DNA of 64,000 bases. It comes from Allocatelliglobosispora scoriae (GTDB lineage: Bacteria; Actinomycetota; Actinomycetes; Mycobacteriales; Micromonosporaceae). The translations under genes were made by a program, and so were the position numbers. Of this stretch, positions 52,013 to 60,261 are shown in pieces. The DNA lies in the NCBI RefSeq assembly GCF_014204945.1, contig NZ_JACHMN010000002.1, positions 4,611,001-4,675,000 of the forward strand. Direction: 5' to 3'. The number at the start of each line of letters is the position of its first letter. The first letter of the stretch is position 1. The notes below the pieces were generated by a model. That model ran no database searches. It had not been told where the DNA came from and worked only from the letters and a program-made list of their open reading frames with translations.

Positions 52013-53958
52013 CCGCAACCGCAGCCTTCGACAACGCAGCCGAACAGGCCGTCCTCGGTGCGGCCCTACTCGCCCCCGACACCCTCGACACCCTCGGAGA
52101 AACACTGACCGCTGCGGACTTCTACCGCCCCGCACACGCCACCCTCTGGGAACACCTCACCAGCCTGCGAGCCCTCGGCTCTCCGGTCGACCCGGTCACC
52201 GTAGGGGCGCACCTCGCCACCGTCGGAGACCTCGACCGGCTCGGCGGAGCCCCATACCTGCACACACTCATGCAAGCCGTCCCGTCGGTGGCGAACGCGT
52301 CGCACTATGCGGGCATCATCAGCGGGCACGCCCAGCGGCGCCGCGTGGTGCAGCTCGGCCACCGCCTCACCCAAGCCGCACAGACCGGCGACCCGACCAC
52401 CGCGCTCGCCGAGGGCTACGCCCTGCTCGGCGACCAACCCACCCCGAGCGGGTGGCAGGTCCCGGTTCCCCTGGGGGACAAGCGGCACCTGCCGGAGTTC
52501 CCCGCCCACATGCTCCCCGCGTGGGTCGCCAGCTACGTTCTGGCCGTCGCGGAGTTCACGCAGACTCCCGTCGACCTGGCCGGGTCGGTGGCGCTCGCGG
52601 CGTTGTCGACGGCTGCGGGTGGTCGGGCGGAGGTGGAGGTGCGGGGTTCGTGGCGGGAGCCGGTGAACCTGTACACGGTCGCGGTACTCCCCCCGGGGTC
52701 GCGGAAGTCGGCGGTGTTCGCGTGCATGATCTCGCCGCTGCTGTGTGCGGAGCGGGCTTTGGCGGAGCGGATGCGGCCGGTCATCATCGAGGCGGAGCTG
52801 GCGGCGAAGGTGGCGGGCAAGGCAGCGGAGAAGGCGGCGAACGTCGCCGCGAACGCTCCCGACCCGGCAGTGCGGGATTCGCTGATCGCCGATGCCGCTG
52901 CGGCGGCGATGCACGCGGAAGGCATCAGAGTTCCGGCCAAGCCCCGGCTGATCGCTGACGACGTCACCAGCGAGAAAGCCGCGTCACTCCTCGCTGAGCA
53001 GGGTGGCCGGTTGGCGGTGCTGTCACCGGAAGGCGGGATCTTCGCCACCCTCGCCGGGCGGTACTCGGGTACTCCGAACCTGGAGGTGTTCCTCAAAGGC
53101 CACGCCGGAGACATGCTCCTCGTCGACCGGACAGGCCGACCATCCGAACACGTCGAGAAACCCGCGCTCACCCTCGGCCTCGCGGTACAGCCCGACGTGC
53201 TACGCGACATCGCGGGCATGCCCGGCTTCCGAGGCAAGGGCCTGCTCGCCCGCATCCTGTTCTCCGTCCCCGAGAACACCGTCGGCTACCGGAAGATCGG
53301 CGCCGACACCATCCCGCACGAGGTCACCGAGGTCTACACGACCAGCCTCACCGCCCTGGTCGCGACGCTCGCCGAGTGGACCGACCCCGCCGTCCTCCCG
53401 CTCACCCGCGACGCGAACGAGCGCGTCCTCGATCTGGAGCGGGAGGTAGAGCCCTTGCTCGCGCCCAGCGGAGCGTGGGGGCACATCGTGGACTGGGGCA
53501 GCAAATACGTCGGCGCCGTCATCCGCATCGCCGGACTCATCCACCTCGCCGAACACCTCCGCGACGGATGGGGCAAAGCCATCGACGCCGACACCCTCGA
53601 CCGCGCCATCGTCATCGGCCGGTACTACGCCGCCCACGCCCTGGCCGCGTTCGACGACATGGGCGCCGACCGCACCACCCAACACGCCCGCACCGTCCTC
53701 GCATGGCTCACCCGCACCGACACCACCACCTTCACCAAACGCGACCTCCTACGCGCCCTGAAGTCCCACATGCCCACCACCGCCGACATCGACCCGGTCC
53801 TGTCGCTGCTGGAACTGCACGGGTACATCCGGCCGGCCGATCCCGCTCCGCGTCCGGCGACCGGTCGGCCGCCGTCGGCGGCGTATCTCGTCAACCCCGA
53901 GGTTCACCGCCCGGCCGCGACCCTCACCGCGCTTCGCACTGAGCGGAGAAGCGCGTGA
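52009..53958 (+). CDS. Replication protein: DnaB-like N-domain + DUF3987 helicase-like core
   Basis: Residues 7-100 match the N-terminal domain of DnaB helicases (NAAEQAVLGAALLAPDTLD, ADFYRPAHATLWEHL, GGAPYLHTLMQAVP). The rest matches the DUF3987 family: MLPAWVASYVLAVAEFTQTP, a P-loop-like VLPPGSRKSA near residue 230, and the conserved PALTLGLAVQPDVLRDIAG and GFRGKGLLARILFSVPE. Such fusions serve as replication initiators or helicases in AICEs in place of RepSA. A 27-bp iterated inverted repeat begins at its stop codon and may be the origin. Confidence 0.8.
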   Translation: MTATAAFDNAAEQAVLGAALLAPDTLDTLGETLTAADFYRPAHATLWEHLTSLRALGSPVDPVTVGAHLATVGDLDRLGGAPYLHTLMQAVPSVANASHYAGIISGHAQRRRVVQLGHRLTQAAQTGDPTTALAEGYALLGDQPTPSGWQVPVPLGDKRHLPEFPAHMLPAWVASYVLAVAEFTQTPVDLAGSVALAALSTAAGGRAEVEVRGSWREPVNLYTVAVLPPGSRKSAVFACMISPLLCAERALAERMRPVIIEAELAAKVAGKAAEKAANVAANAPDPAVRDSLIADAAAAAMHAEGIRVPAKPRLIADDVTSEKAASLLAEQGGRLAVLSPEGGIFATLAGRYSGTPNLEVFLKGHAGDMLLVDRTGRPSEHVEKPALTLGLAVQPDVLRDIAGMPGFRGKGLLARILFSVPENTVGYRKIGADTIPHEVTEVYTTSLTALVATLAEWTDPAVLPLTRDANERVLDLEREVEPLLAPSGAWGHIVDWGSKYVGAVIRIAGLIHLAEHLRDGWGKAIDADTLDRAIVIGRYYAAHALAAFDDMGADRTTQHARTVLAWLTRTDTTTFTKRDLLRALKSHMPTTADIDPVLSLLELHGYIRPADPAPRPATGRPPSAAYLVNPEVHRPAATLTALRTERRSA

Positions 53959-54025
53959 CAGAAGTGACAGAAGTGACAGAACCCCGAACCGCACCGACTT
54001 CTGTCACTTCTGTCACTTCTGTCAC
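53955..54025. repeat. 27-bp inverted repeat built of three 9-bp units per arm; candidate replication origin
   Basis: The left arm (53955-53981) is GTGACAGAA three times and the right arm (53999-54025) is TTCTGTCAC three times, with a 17-base loop. The arms are perfect complements. AT-rich DNA with repeated ACATGCAAA follows at 54105-54150. Such an arrangement next to a replication gene and before xis-int suits an initiator-binding site. Confidence 0.7.
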
Positions 54026-54203
54026 CGGCATTCCAGCCCCAACCCACCGAGCCACCCAACAGCGAGAGCGTTCGGCGAACGCCCGATACGCGGACCAACC
54101 TACTCAGAACATCATAGATGCATACCGGAACATGCAAACATGCAAAATCTTGGCTCAGCATGGCTCTCAGGACGTTTACCAAGCACTGGAGGACTCTCGA
54201 TGA
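53955..54203 (+). CDS. Possible small ORF spanning the inverted repeat
   Basis: An 82-codon frame starts at the first repeat unit, so its N-terminus is repetitive (MTEVTEVTEP, TSVTSVTSVTG). It overlaps the xis gene by four bases. It may be an accident of the repeat, because no ribosome site is distinct from the repeat itself and the composition is poor. Recorded for completeness. Confidence 0.3.
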   Translation: MTEVTEVTEPRTAPTSVTSVTSVTGIPAPTHRATQQRERSANARYADQPTQNIIDAYRNMQTCKILAQHGSQDVYQALEDSR

Positions 54204-54430
54204 CCGCCCCTGCCGTCCGAAGGTGCCACTGCGGCGCCACACCCCGACCTTCCCGTTTCGTGACGATCCCGGAGCTGTGCGCTGATCTCGACATCACACG
54301 ATCGACGTTCTACGACTGGCGGGCGAAGAGGAAGGCGCCCAGATGCAAGAAGCTGCCCAACGGTGAGATCCGCATCGACCGCGCCGTCTACGAGGCCTGG
54401 ATCGAAACCCTGGAAGAGGTGAACTCCTGA
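54200..54430 (+). CDS. xis: Excisionase (Xis), MerR/HTH_17-type
   Basis: ATG 54200 follows GGAGG with seven bases between. The 76-residue protein holds the typical excisionase winged helix: RFVTIPELCADLDITRSTFY, DWRAKRKAPRCKKLPNGEIR. A final helix follows (AVYEAWIETLEEV). Its stop overlaps the integrase start. Xis bends att DNA so that integrase can excise the element. Short length, fold and position next to int make the call firm. Confidence 0.85.
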   Translation: MTAPAVRRCHCGATPRPSRFVTIPELCADLDITRSTFYDWRAKRKAPRCKKLPNGEIRIDRAVYEAWIETLEEVNS

Positions 54431-55809
54431 TGAGCGAGACGACCTATGACGTGCGTATTTGGAAGACAGAGGTCTACAAGGGCAAACGGGCCACGACCCA
54501 CTACGTGCGATGGGTGGTGGCCGGCCGGTCGCTTCGGGAGCCGTTCACGAGTGCGCCTTTAGCGGACGGGTTTCGATCCGACCTGGTCGCGGCGGCCCGC
54601 AAGGGTGAGGCGTTCCACATCGAGTCGGGGCTACCGGTATCGATGGTGCGCCAGCAGAACGCAAGCATGACCTGGTACGCGTTCGCCTGCTCCTTCGCAG
54701 ATATGAAGTGGAAGCGCGCGGCAGCCACGACCCGGCGTACTCATGCGGAGGCCCTGTCGGCGATCACCCTGGCCATGTTCACCAGCGAGCGGGGCATGCC
54801 CGACGCGAAGCTGGTCAGGCACGCGCTGAACAGGTGGGCGTTCAACCCAACCAAGCGCAACGCGGACAACTGCCCACCCGAGGTCAAGGCCGCTCTGCGT
54901 TGGATCGAGACGCACACGAGGCAGGTGTCGGCGCTCGCGAAGCCCGTCGTGCTGCGTGCAGTGCTGGATAGCCTCACGGTCTGCCTGGACGGCACCACGA
55001 GGGCATCCAGCGTCGTCAGCCGCTGGCGGAAGATCTTCAACACGTCACTGGAGTACGCAGTTGAGGGCAAGCACCTCCAGATCAACCCCATGCCAGCGCT
55101 CAAGTGGACCGTGCCGAAGACGACTCACCTGGTCGACCGCCGAGCCGTCGCCAACCCCATTCAGGCCCGGACTCTCCTCAACGCCCTGGAAGACATGGGA
55201 CGCAGCGGGCCGCGCCTAGTGGGGTACTTCGCCTGCCTCTACTTCGCCGGACTCCGCCCCGAGGAAGCGACCAGCCTCGCCAAGCGCAACCTCTCCCTGC
55301 CCGACAAAGGTTGGGGTGAGTTGCACCTGGAGGTCGCCGAACCGCACGCCGGCCGGGAATGGACCGACAGCGGCAAGAACCGCGACCGCCGCCAGCTCAA
55401 ACAGCGCGCCGTGGGCGAAGGCCGGACGGTCCCGTCCTGCCCCGAACTCACCGCCCACCTGCACCGCCACATGAAGGAGTTCGGCACCTCCCCGGACGGA
55501 CGCCTGTTCCGCGGCGAGCGCAACGCCGAGGAACTGCCCAAAGGCACCGTCAACCGGTACTGGCGACTCGCCCGTGCGGGTGCGTTCACCCCTGAGGTCT
55601 ACGCCACGCCTCTCGCCGCCACACCCTATGACCTGCGGCACGCGGCAGTGTCGACGTGGCTCAACGGAGGAGTGCCGTCAACCACCGTCGCTGAGTGGGC
55701 GGGTCACTCCGTGGAGATCCTGCTCAAGATCTACGCCAAGTGCCTCGACGGCGGAGAGCAGCAGATGTTCAGGCAGATCCAGCGCGCGTTGGGCCACGAC
55801 GAGGGATAG
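54430..55809 (+). CDS. int: Tyrosine integrase of element B
   Basis: The 459-residue protein has an N-terminal SAM-like DNA-binding part and a catalytic domain. The first Arg is in CLYFAGLRPEEATSL (near residue 275), the HxxR box in YDLRHAAVSTWLNGG (near 402), the second His in AEWAGHSVEI, and the nucleophile Tyr in LLKIYAKC (near 435). All five key residues are present, so it should be active. The stop is 142 bases before the right att copy, the pSAM2-type order xis-int-att. Confidence 0.9.
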   Translation: MSETTYDVRIWKTEVYKGKRATTHYVRWVVAGRSLREPFTSAPLADGFRSDLVAAARKGEAFHIESGLPVSMVRQQNASMTWYAFACSFADMKWKRAAATTRRTHAEALSAITLAMFTSERGMPDAKLVRHALNRWAFNPTKRNADNCPPEVKAALRWIETHTRQVSALAKPVVLRAVLDSLTVCLDGTTRASSVVSRWRKIFNTSLEYAVEGKHLQINPMPALKWTVPKTTHLVDRRAVANPIQARTLLNALEDMGRSGPRLVGYFACLYFAGLRPEEATSLAKRNLSLPDKGWGELHLEVAEPHAGREWTDSGKNRDRRQLKQRAVGEGRTVPSCPELTAHLHRHMKEFGTSPDGRLFRGERNAEELPKGTVNRYWRLARAGAFTPEVYATPLAATPYDLRHAAVSTWLNGGVPSTTVAEWAGHSVEILLKIYAKCLDGGEQQMFRQIQRALGHDEG

Positions 55810-55951
55810 AAAAACTTGGCGCGCATTTGGCGCAGACCCCCGGTGACGGCCGAAAACACCCCGTGACAGTCGGACACATGTACGAATGCCCCGACAGCGT
55901 TCCCGCTGGTCGGGGCATTCGTTTTTGCAGTTCAGTGACTTAATCCGGATG

Positions 55952-55995
55952 GTGCCCCCGGCAGGATTCGAACCTGCGCCCCCGCCTCCGGAGGG
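55952..55995 (-). other. att site, right copy: 3' half of tRNA-Arg(CCG) including CCA
   Basis: The same 44 bases as at 39614-39657. Here the minus strand continues as CA after CGGGGGCAC, so the tRNA CCA end is encoded. The tRNA 5' half and the 5' strand of the anticodon stem are absent on the right side, so this is not a working tRNA gene either. It is the right boundary of element B and probably the left boundary of element C. Confidence 0.8.
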
Positions 55996-56585
55996 GGAGT
56001 CCATGCATGGACACAGACATGTGTTGAGCTGCTCGAATGCATCGTTCGGCCGCCCGGTTGCCGATACCTCGGAACCACTTCGGAACAACGGCGCTGTAGT
56101 TGAGCTCTAAATCGGCCGTAAACGGATATTTGTAGCTCTGGCTGCAACCGTTAAGCGGCGCTCGGTGCGCCGCCAACCCCCGATTCCATCTCCGCAACTC
56201 CGCAACTCCGCAAAAACACTCGTCTAGCTGGGGAAATGGGTTGCGGAGATAGCAGAGATAGTGATCTTTCCATCTCCGCAACTCCGCACGATCTTGCACT
56301 GAGAAATAGGCTGCAGCGATGCGGAGATGGCCTCCCGCGCCGAGGCCATCTCCGCAACAGTTACCCCAGCTCAGAGGCGCATTTGCGGAGGTGGAGATGT
56401 TTTCCACGCCAACACCACAACGCGCGCGAACCACCGCCCCCTACCATCAGGCCGCGTTCACCAGTACAAACGTGACGCCCCCCGCGATCTAGACAGTCGA
56501 CTACGGGGGAGCGGTAATGAGCGGCGTAGCCGCCTACTCTGCGAACTCGTCTTGACGCGCTCGAACGCCAGTTCGATAGGGTGCG
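55996..56585. other. 590-bp non-coding stretch at the left end of element C
   Basis: No supported gene. The region contains the TCCGCA repeat set at 56187-56399 and lies between the att site and the first small gene of element C. Confidence 0.5.
56187..56399. repeat. Iteron-like set of ATCTCCGCAAC repeats
   Basis: CATCTCCGCAACTCCGCA occurs at 56187 (with a third CTCCGCA) and 56271; CCATCTCCGCAAC at 56346; the inverse GTTGCGGAGAT at 56240, ATGCGGAGATGG at 56319 and TTGCGGAGGTGGAGATG at 56383. Six sites in both orientations within 213 bases next to an att site suggest binding by a replication, integration or regulatory protein. Confidence 0.6.
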
Positions 56586-56885
56586 GTGGTGGCGGCGGTC
56601 AGCGAATTCGACCTGTGGGTGCAGGGCAAGAGGCAGGCGTACGTGGAAGCGGCGATGGGGCTGCGTGCGGCGATGGCGCGGGTGCGTGAGCTGGGTGTCG
56701 AGCTCACTCCACCGCAGGGTGACTGGAGCCGGCGGCAGCGGTGGACACCCCAGCAGCTGCGCGCGATGGCCGAGGTGGCGCGCCTGTGGGACCGGGTCAT
56801 CACGACCCGGATCGCGATGGACGAGGCCCTGGACCTCGCCGCCCCCGGTCAGGGGTCCGGCAACACCGCCCGGGGCACAGGCTGA
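56586..56885 (+). CDS. Hypothetical protein, 99 aa, partly duplicated at 59 kb
   Basis: The product is a likely helical protein (RQAYVEAAMGLRAAMARVRE, LRAMAEVARLWDRVITTRIA). GTG 56586 has only a weak ribosome site. The last 45 codons are repeated almost unchanged at 59037-59173, beyond the TPR gene. No family recognised. Confidence 0.5.
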   Translation: MVAAVSEFDLWVQGKRQAYVEAAMGLRAAMARVRELGVELTPPQGDWSRRQRWTPQQLRAMAEVARLWDRVITTRIAMDEALDLAAPGQGSGNTARGTG

Positions 56886-56887
56886 CC
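56751..56887 (+). repeat. 137-bp direct repeat, copy 1
   Basis: Begins CAGCAGCTGCGCGCGATGG and covers the 3' end of the 99-residue gene. The second copy (59037-59173) has the same length with roughly ten substitutions. The two copies flank the TPR gene. Confidence 0.8.
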
Positions 56888-57223
56888 CGCATTGACGGTT
56901 GGTGCCCCTGACGAGGCGGTACCTGTCCCGCCGCTCGCCCCCGCAGATCCAGCTTCGGGACGAGACCGTGTCCGGTGGCTCTGTTGGTGAACGATGGCCC
57001 ATCTACGCGCCATCTCTGGCTCCAGGCTCTCGCCTCGGGGATTCGTACGAGCGAGAACTGGCCCCGCCCAAGCCGACACCCATCGTTGGTATGCCGATGC
57101 ACTCACGGTTACGGCCGAGGTCGCTCGTCTCCGACCTGGTCGTACGGACTGCCGGCCGGATCGAGGCAGATCCGGACGTCGAGCAGAGCGGTGCTGGTGG
57201 ACGTCACCGGGCGGCGGGGTGGT
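56888..57223. other. 336-bp gap, nothing recognised
   Basis: Between the direct repeat and the 3' end of the TPR gene there are only shadow frames. The sequence around 56960-57120 is somewhat less repetitive and has no clear ribosome site or hairpin. Confidence 0.35.
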
Positions 57224-58924
57224 TCAGGCCTTGCCGAGGTGTTGTGCTCGTTCGTGGCGTACTTGTTCGAGCGCGGCGGTGTCGGACGCGAGGTCGGGGT
57301 GGTCGATCTGGCGGTCGAGATCGACGACGAGTTGGAGTTCCCTGATCGCCTCGTCCAGGTTGCCGTCCGCTCGGTGAATCATCGCGATGTTATAGCGAGT
57401 GGCGGCTTCGCCGGTGCGGTCGCCGACGTCCCGCATGATGGGCAGGGCCTGTGTGTAGTAGTCCAATGCCTGCTGCCGGTCACCCAACCCGTCGCACACG
57501 CCGCCGATGTTGTTGAGGGTGACGGCTTCGCCGGCGCGGTTGCCGACGTCCCGCATGATGGGCAGGGCCTGTGTGTAGTAGTCCAATGCCTGCTGCCGGT
57601 CACCCAACCCGTCGTACACGGCGCCGATGTTGTTGAGGGTGGCGGCTTCGCCGGCGCGGTCGCCTACCTCCCGCATGATGGGCAGGGCCTGCGCGTAGTA
57701 GGCCAGCGCCTGCTGCGGGTCACCCAACCCGTAATACACGCCGCCGATGTTGTTGAGGGTGGCGGCTTCGCCGGCGCGGTCGCCGACCTCCCGCGTGATG
57801 GGCAGGGCCTGCGTGTAGTAGTCCAATGCCTGCTGCGGGTCACCCAGCCCGTCGCACACGCCGCCGATGTTGTTGAGGGTGACGGCTTCGCCGGCGCGGT
57901 CGCCGACCTCCCGCCGGATGGGCAGGGCCTGCGTGTAGTAGGCCAATGCCTGCTGCCGGTCACCCAACCCGTCGTACACGAGGCCGATGTTGTTGAGGGT
58001 GACGGCTTCGCCGGCGCGGTTGCCGACCTCCCGCTGGATGGGCAGGGCCTGCGTGTAGTAGGCCAATGCCTGCTGCCGGTCACCCAACCCGTTGTACACG
58101 AGGCCGATGTTGTTGAGGGTGGCGGCTTCGCCGGCGCGGTCGCCGACCTCCCGCATGATGGGCAGGGCCTGCGCGTAGTAGGCCAACGCCTGCTGCCGGT
58201 CACCCAACCCGTAGTACACGCCGCCGATGTTGCTGAGGGTGGCGGCTTCGCCGGCGCGGTCGCCGACCTCCCGCTGGATGGGCAGGGCCTGCGTGTAGTA
58301 GGCCAATGCCTGCTGCCGGTCACCCAACCCGTTGTACACGGCGCCGATGTTGCTGAGGGTGGCGGCTTCCCCGGTGCGGTCACCGACCTCCCGCCGGATG
58401 GTCAGGGCCTGCGCGTAATACGCCAGCGCCTGCTGCCAGTCACCCAACCCGAAATACACGGCGCCGATGTTGTTGAGGGTGGCGGCTTCGCTGGCGCGGT
58501 TGCCGACCTCCCGCATGATGGGCAGGGCCTGCGTGTAGTAGGCCAGCGCCTGACGGGGCTGGCCGGTCGCCGACGTCGCCCACCCCAGGTAGTAGAGCGC
58601 GTCAGCGTCGGGGCCCAGCGTCAGCGTCTCCCGTGAGAGCGCCGCGACGTCGGCGAACCGGGACCGGCCCACCCACACCCGGGCCACCCGGGCACCCACA
58701 TCCCGGGCGATCACCGGTTCCCGACCGGCCACCGCCAACCGGTGCACCTCTACCCACCGCGCGGTCACCGCTGCAGGCCCATCACCGGTCAGACGGCCCT
58801 CATCCCCAGCCCTCCCGCCGTCAGCCGAGACCGAAGCATCCAACAACCCAGGCCCTCCCAGCGACTCGCCGATGCCCAACGCCACTCCCCACAAGGCAAT
58901 CCGCGGAAGTGTCCAGCGTCGCAC
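57224..58924 (-). CDS. TPR-repeat protein, probably the C-terminal part of a larger STAND-type protein
   Basis: Ten nearly identical TPR units of 40 residues (QALAYYTQALPI, REVGDRAGEAATLNNIG, VYxGLGD) occupy about residues 125-525, followed by a final helical cap. The 120 residues before them (VTARWVEVHRLAVAGREPVI, RFADVAALSRETLTLG) look like the region between an NTPase and its TPRs in STAND proteins, but no NTPase domain is present. Upstream the open frame runs into antisense of the 137-bp repeat, so the original 5' part was probably lost in that duplication. GTG 58924 is an arbitrary start. If expressed it would be a bare repeat protein. Confidence 0.6.
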   Translation of the reverse strand: MRRWTLPRIALWGVALGIGESLGGPGLLDASVSADGGRAGDEGRLTGDGPAAVTARWVEVHRLAVAGREPVIARDVGARVARVWVGRSRFADVAALSRETLTLGPDADALYYLGWATSATGQPRQALAYYTQALPIMREVGNRASEAATLNNIGAVYFGLGDWQQALAYYAQALTIRREVGDRTGEAATLSNIGAVYNGLGDRQQALAYYTQALPIQREVGDRAGEAATLSNIGGVYYGLGDRQQALAYYAQALPIMREVGDRAGEAATLNNIGLVYNGLGDRQQALAYYTQALPIQREVGNRAGEAVTLNNIGLVYDGLGDRQQALAYYTQALPIRREVGDRAGEAVTLNNIGGVCDGLGDPQQALDYYTQALPITREVGDRAGEAATLNNIGGVYYGLGDPQQALAYYAQALPIMREVGDRAGEAATLNNIGAVYDGLGDRQQALDYYTQALPIMRDVGNRAGEAVTLNNIGGVCDGLGDRQQALDYYTQALPIMRDVGDRTGEAATRYNIAMIHRADGNLDEAIRELQLVVDLDRQIDHPDLASDTAALEQVRHERAQHLGKA

Positions 58925-59036
58925 GCAAATATTCGCCCGGTACACGACCAAGCTGTCCGATAAACGTCCCCTAACGGACACCCTTGCCAGGTCTGTCAGT
59001 CGTCGACGGTCATCGGATCGCGCAACGGTCACACCG

Positions 59037-59173
59037 CAGCAGCTGCGCGCGATGGCCGAGGTGGCACGCCTGTGGGACCGGGTCATCACGACCCGGATCG
59101 CGATGGACGAGGCCCTCGACCTCGCCGACCCCGGTCAGGAGTCCGGCAACAGTGCACGGGGCGCCGGTTGACC
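59037..59173 (+). repeat. 137-bp direct repeat, copy 2 (gene fragment)
   Basis: Encodes PQQLRAMAEVARLWDRVITT and the same ending as the 99-residue gene, but lacks its first half. It marks the right side of the TPR insertion. Confidence 0.8.
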
Positions 59174-59201
59174 TTCGTTGGCGGGTGCTGTGGCTCCCGT
59201 A

Positions 59202-60224
59202 TCAGGGCTTCGGTATGACCTGGATCGGGGCGGGAACCGTGATCCGGGCGATCTTCCACCCTCCGAGGGGCACCCGGTGCGCCTCGACCTGCCAGGTCTC
59301 CGACCACGCCGACAGCGTCCACCCGTCCGCAACCCGGAACGGCCCCCAGTGATCCACGCGCACGGTGACCTCGGTGGTGGCCGTGTCGCCGTCGGTCACC
59401 CAGATGTCGGGGCTGGGGTGCAGGGTGAACGAGTAGTGCCGCTTGTCCGCCTCGTGCCAGCGCGCGAACGGCTCCCACGCCTCCGCCTCGGCGCACCGGT
59501 TCCACCGGTCCTCGTCGTACTCCCCGGCGAAGTAGTTGCCGTCGGGGCCGGTCGGGCAGTCGGCCCGCACGGTGCCCGTGCGATCGGAGTGGTACTCGTT
59601 GCCGGACAGGCACGAGCTGCTCATCGCCATACGCCACGCCATCCACGGCTCCGGCTGACCCAGCAACCCCATCCCGTCCGTCGCCTGCCACCTGATCCAC
59701 GCGACCCCGGCCGCGTTCCCCGCGACCAGCACACCGAGCACCGACAGGAACACAACCGCGCGCCGAGACGACCGCGGCTCGCGCAGATACCACACGACCA
59801 GCCACGACACCGCGACCGCAACTGCCAGAGCCCACGCCACATACCCCAACGGGTAACGCACGAAATACCAGGTCGGGGCACCCACCGCATACGCGAGCAC
59901 ATACGGGGCCTGCGTGCCGGCCACGACCCACCAACCCGGCCGCGCCGCCACCGCCCACCAGCTCGTCGCCGCATGCCCACCGAACACCACTGCCACCAGC
60001 GCAGCGAACGGCGGAATCTGGCCGAGGCGCGCCTCCCCGAACAACGTGAACATGCCCAGCACAGCGCCGGTCAGGCCACCGCAGCACAGGGCGCCCATCA
60101 CGATGATGGCCCCAGCGCTGAGGGAGACCACTGACGGCCTTCCTGGCACTGGGGCTGGATCCTGATCGCTGGCATCAGGTCGTTGAGTTAGCCCTGGTCT
60201 GGTCTTGATCGTCCCCCGGTCCAT
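59202..60224 (-). CDS. Multi-pass membrane protein with C-terminal extracytoplasmic domain
   Basis: About five hydrophobic helices lie between residues 35 and 178 (AGAIIVMGALCCGGLTGAV, FAALVAVVFGGHAATSWWA, WALAVAVAVSWLVVWYL, AVVFLSVLGVLVAGNAAGVA). A domain of about 140 residues follows (FARWHEADKRHYSFTLH, TATTEVTVRVDHWGPFRVAD, WSETWQVEAHRV) that resembles an NTF2-like or Mce-associated fold. The start is uncertain; codons between 60224 and 60130 may be leader. It could be an envelope protein carried as cargo. No partner gene is evident. Confidence 0.6.
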   Translation of the reverse strand: MDRGTIKTRPGLTQRPDASDQDPAPVPGRPSVVSLSAGAIIVMGALCCGGLTGAVLGMFTLFGEARLGQIPPFAALVAVVFGGHAATSWWAVAARPGWWVVAGTQAPYVLAYAVGAPTWYFVRYPLGYVAWALAVAVAVSWLVVWYLREPRSSRRAVVFLSVLGVLVAGNAAGVAWIRWQATDGMGLLGQPEPWMAWRMAMSSSCLSGNEYHSDRTGTVRADCPTGPDGNYFAGEYDEDRWNRCAEAEAWEPFARWHEADKRHYSFTLHPSPDIWVTDGDTATTEVTVRVDHWGPFRVADGWTLSAWSETWQVEAHRVPLGGWKIARITVPAPIQVIPKP

Positions 60225-60261
60225 TCGATCATCGTGACCGATTCGATCAAGGGCGTCGACC

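Noticed and set aside
57380-58560. Regular 120-bp periodicity that looks like a repeat array or CRISPR
   Set aside because: The units are coding TPRs of 40 residues with no spacers; no cas genes are present anywhere in the window.
56975-58636. A 553-codon plus-strand frame with regular VADLPHDGQGLRVV repeats
   Set aside because: It is antisense to the TPR gene; its repeats are the mirror of the 120-bp TPR units and there is no ribosome site.
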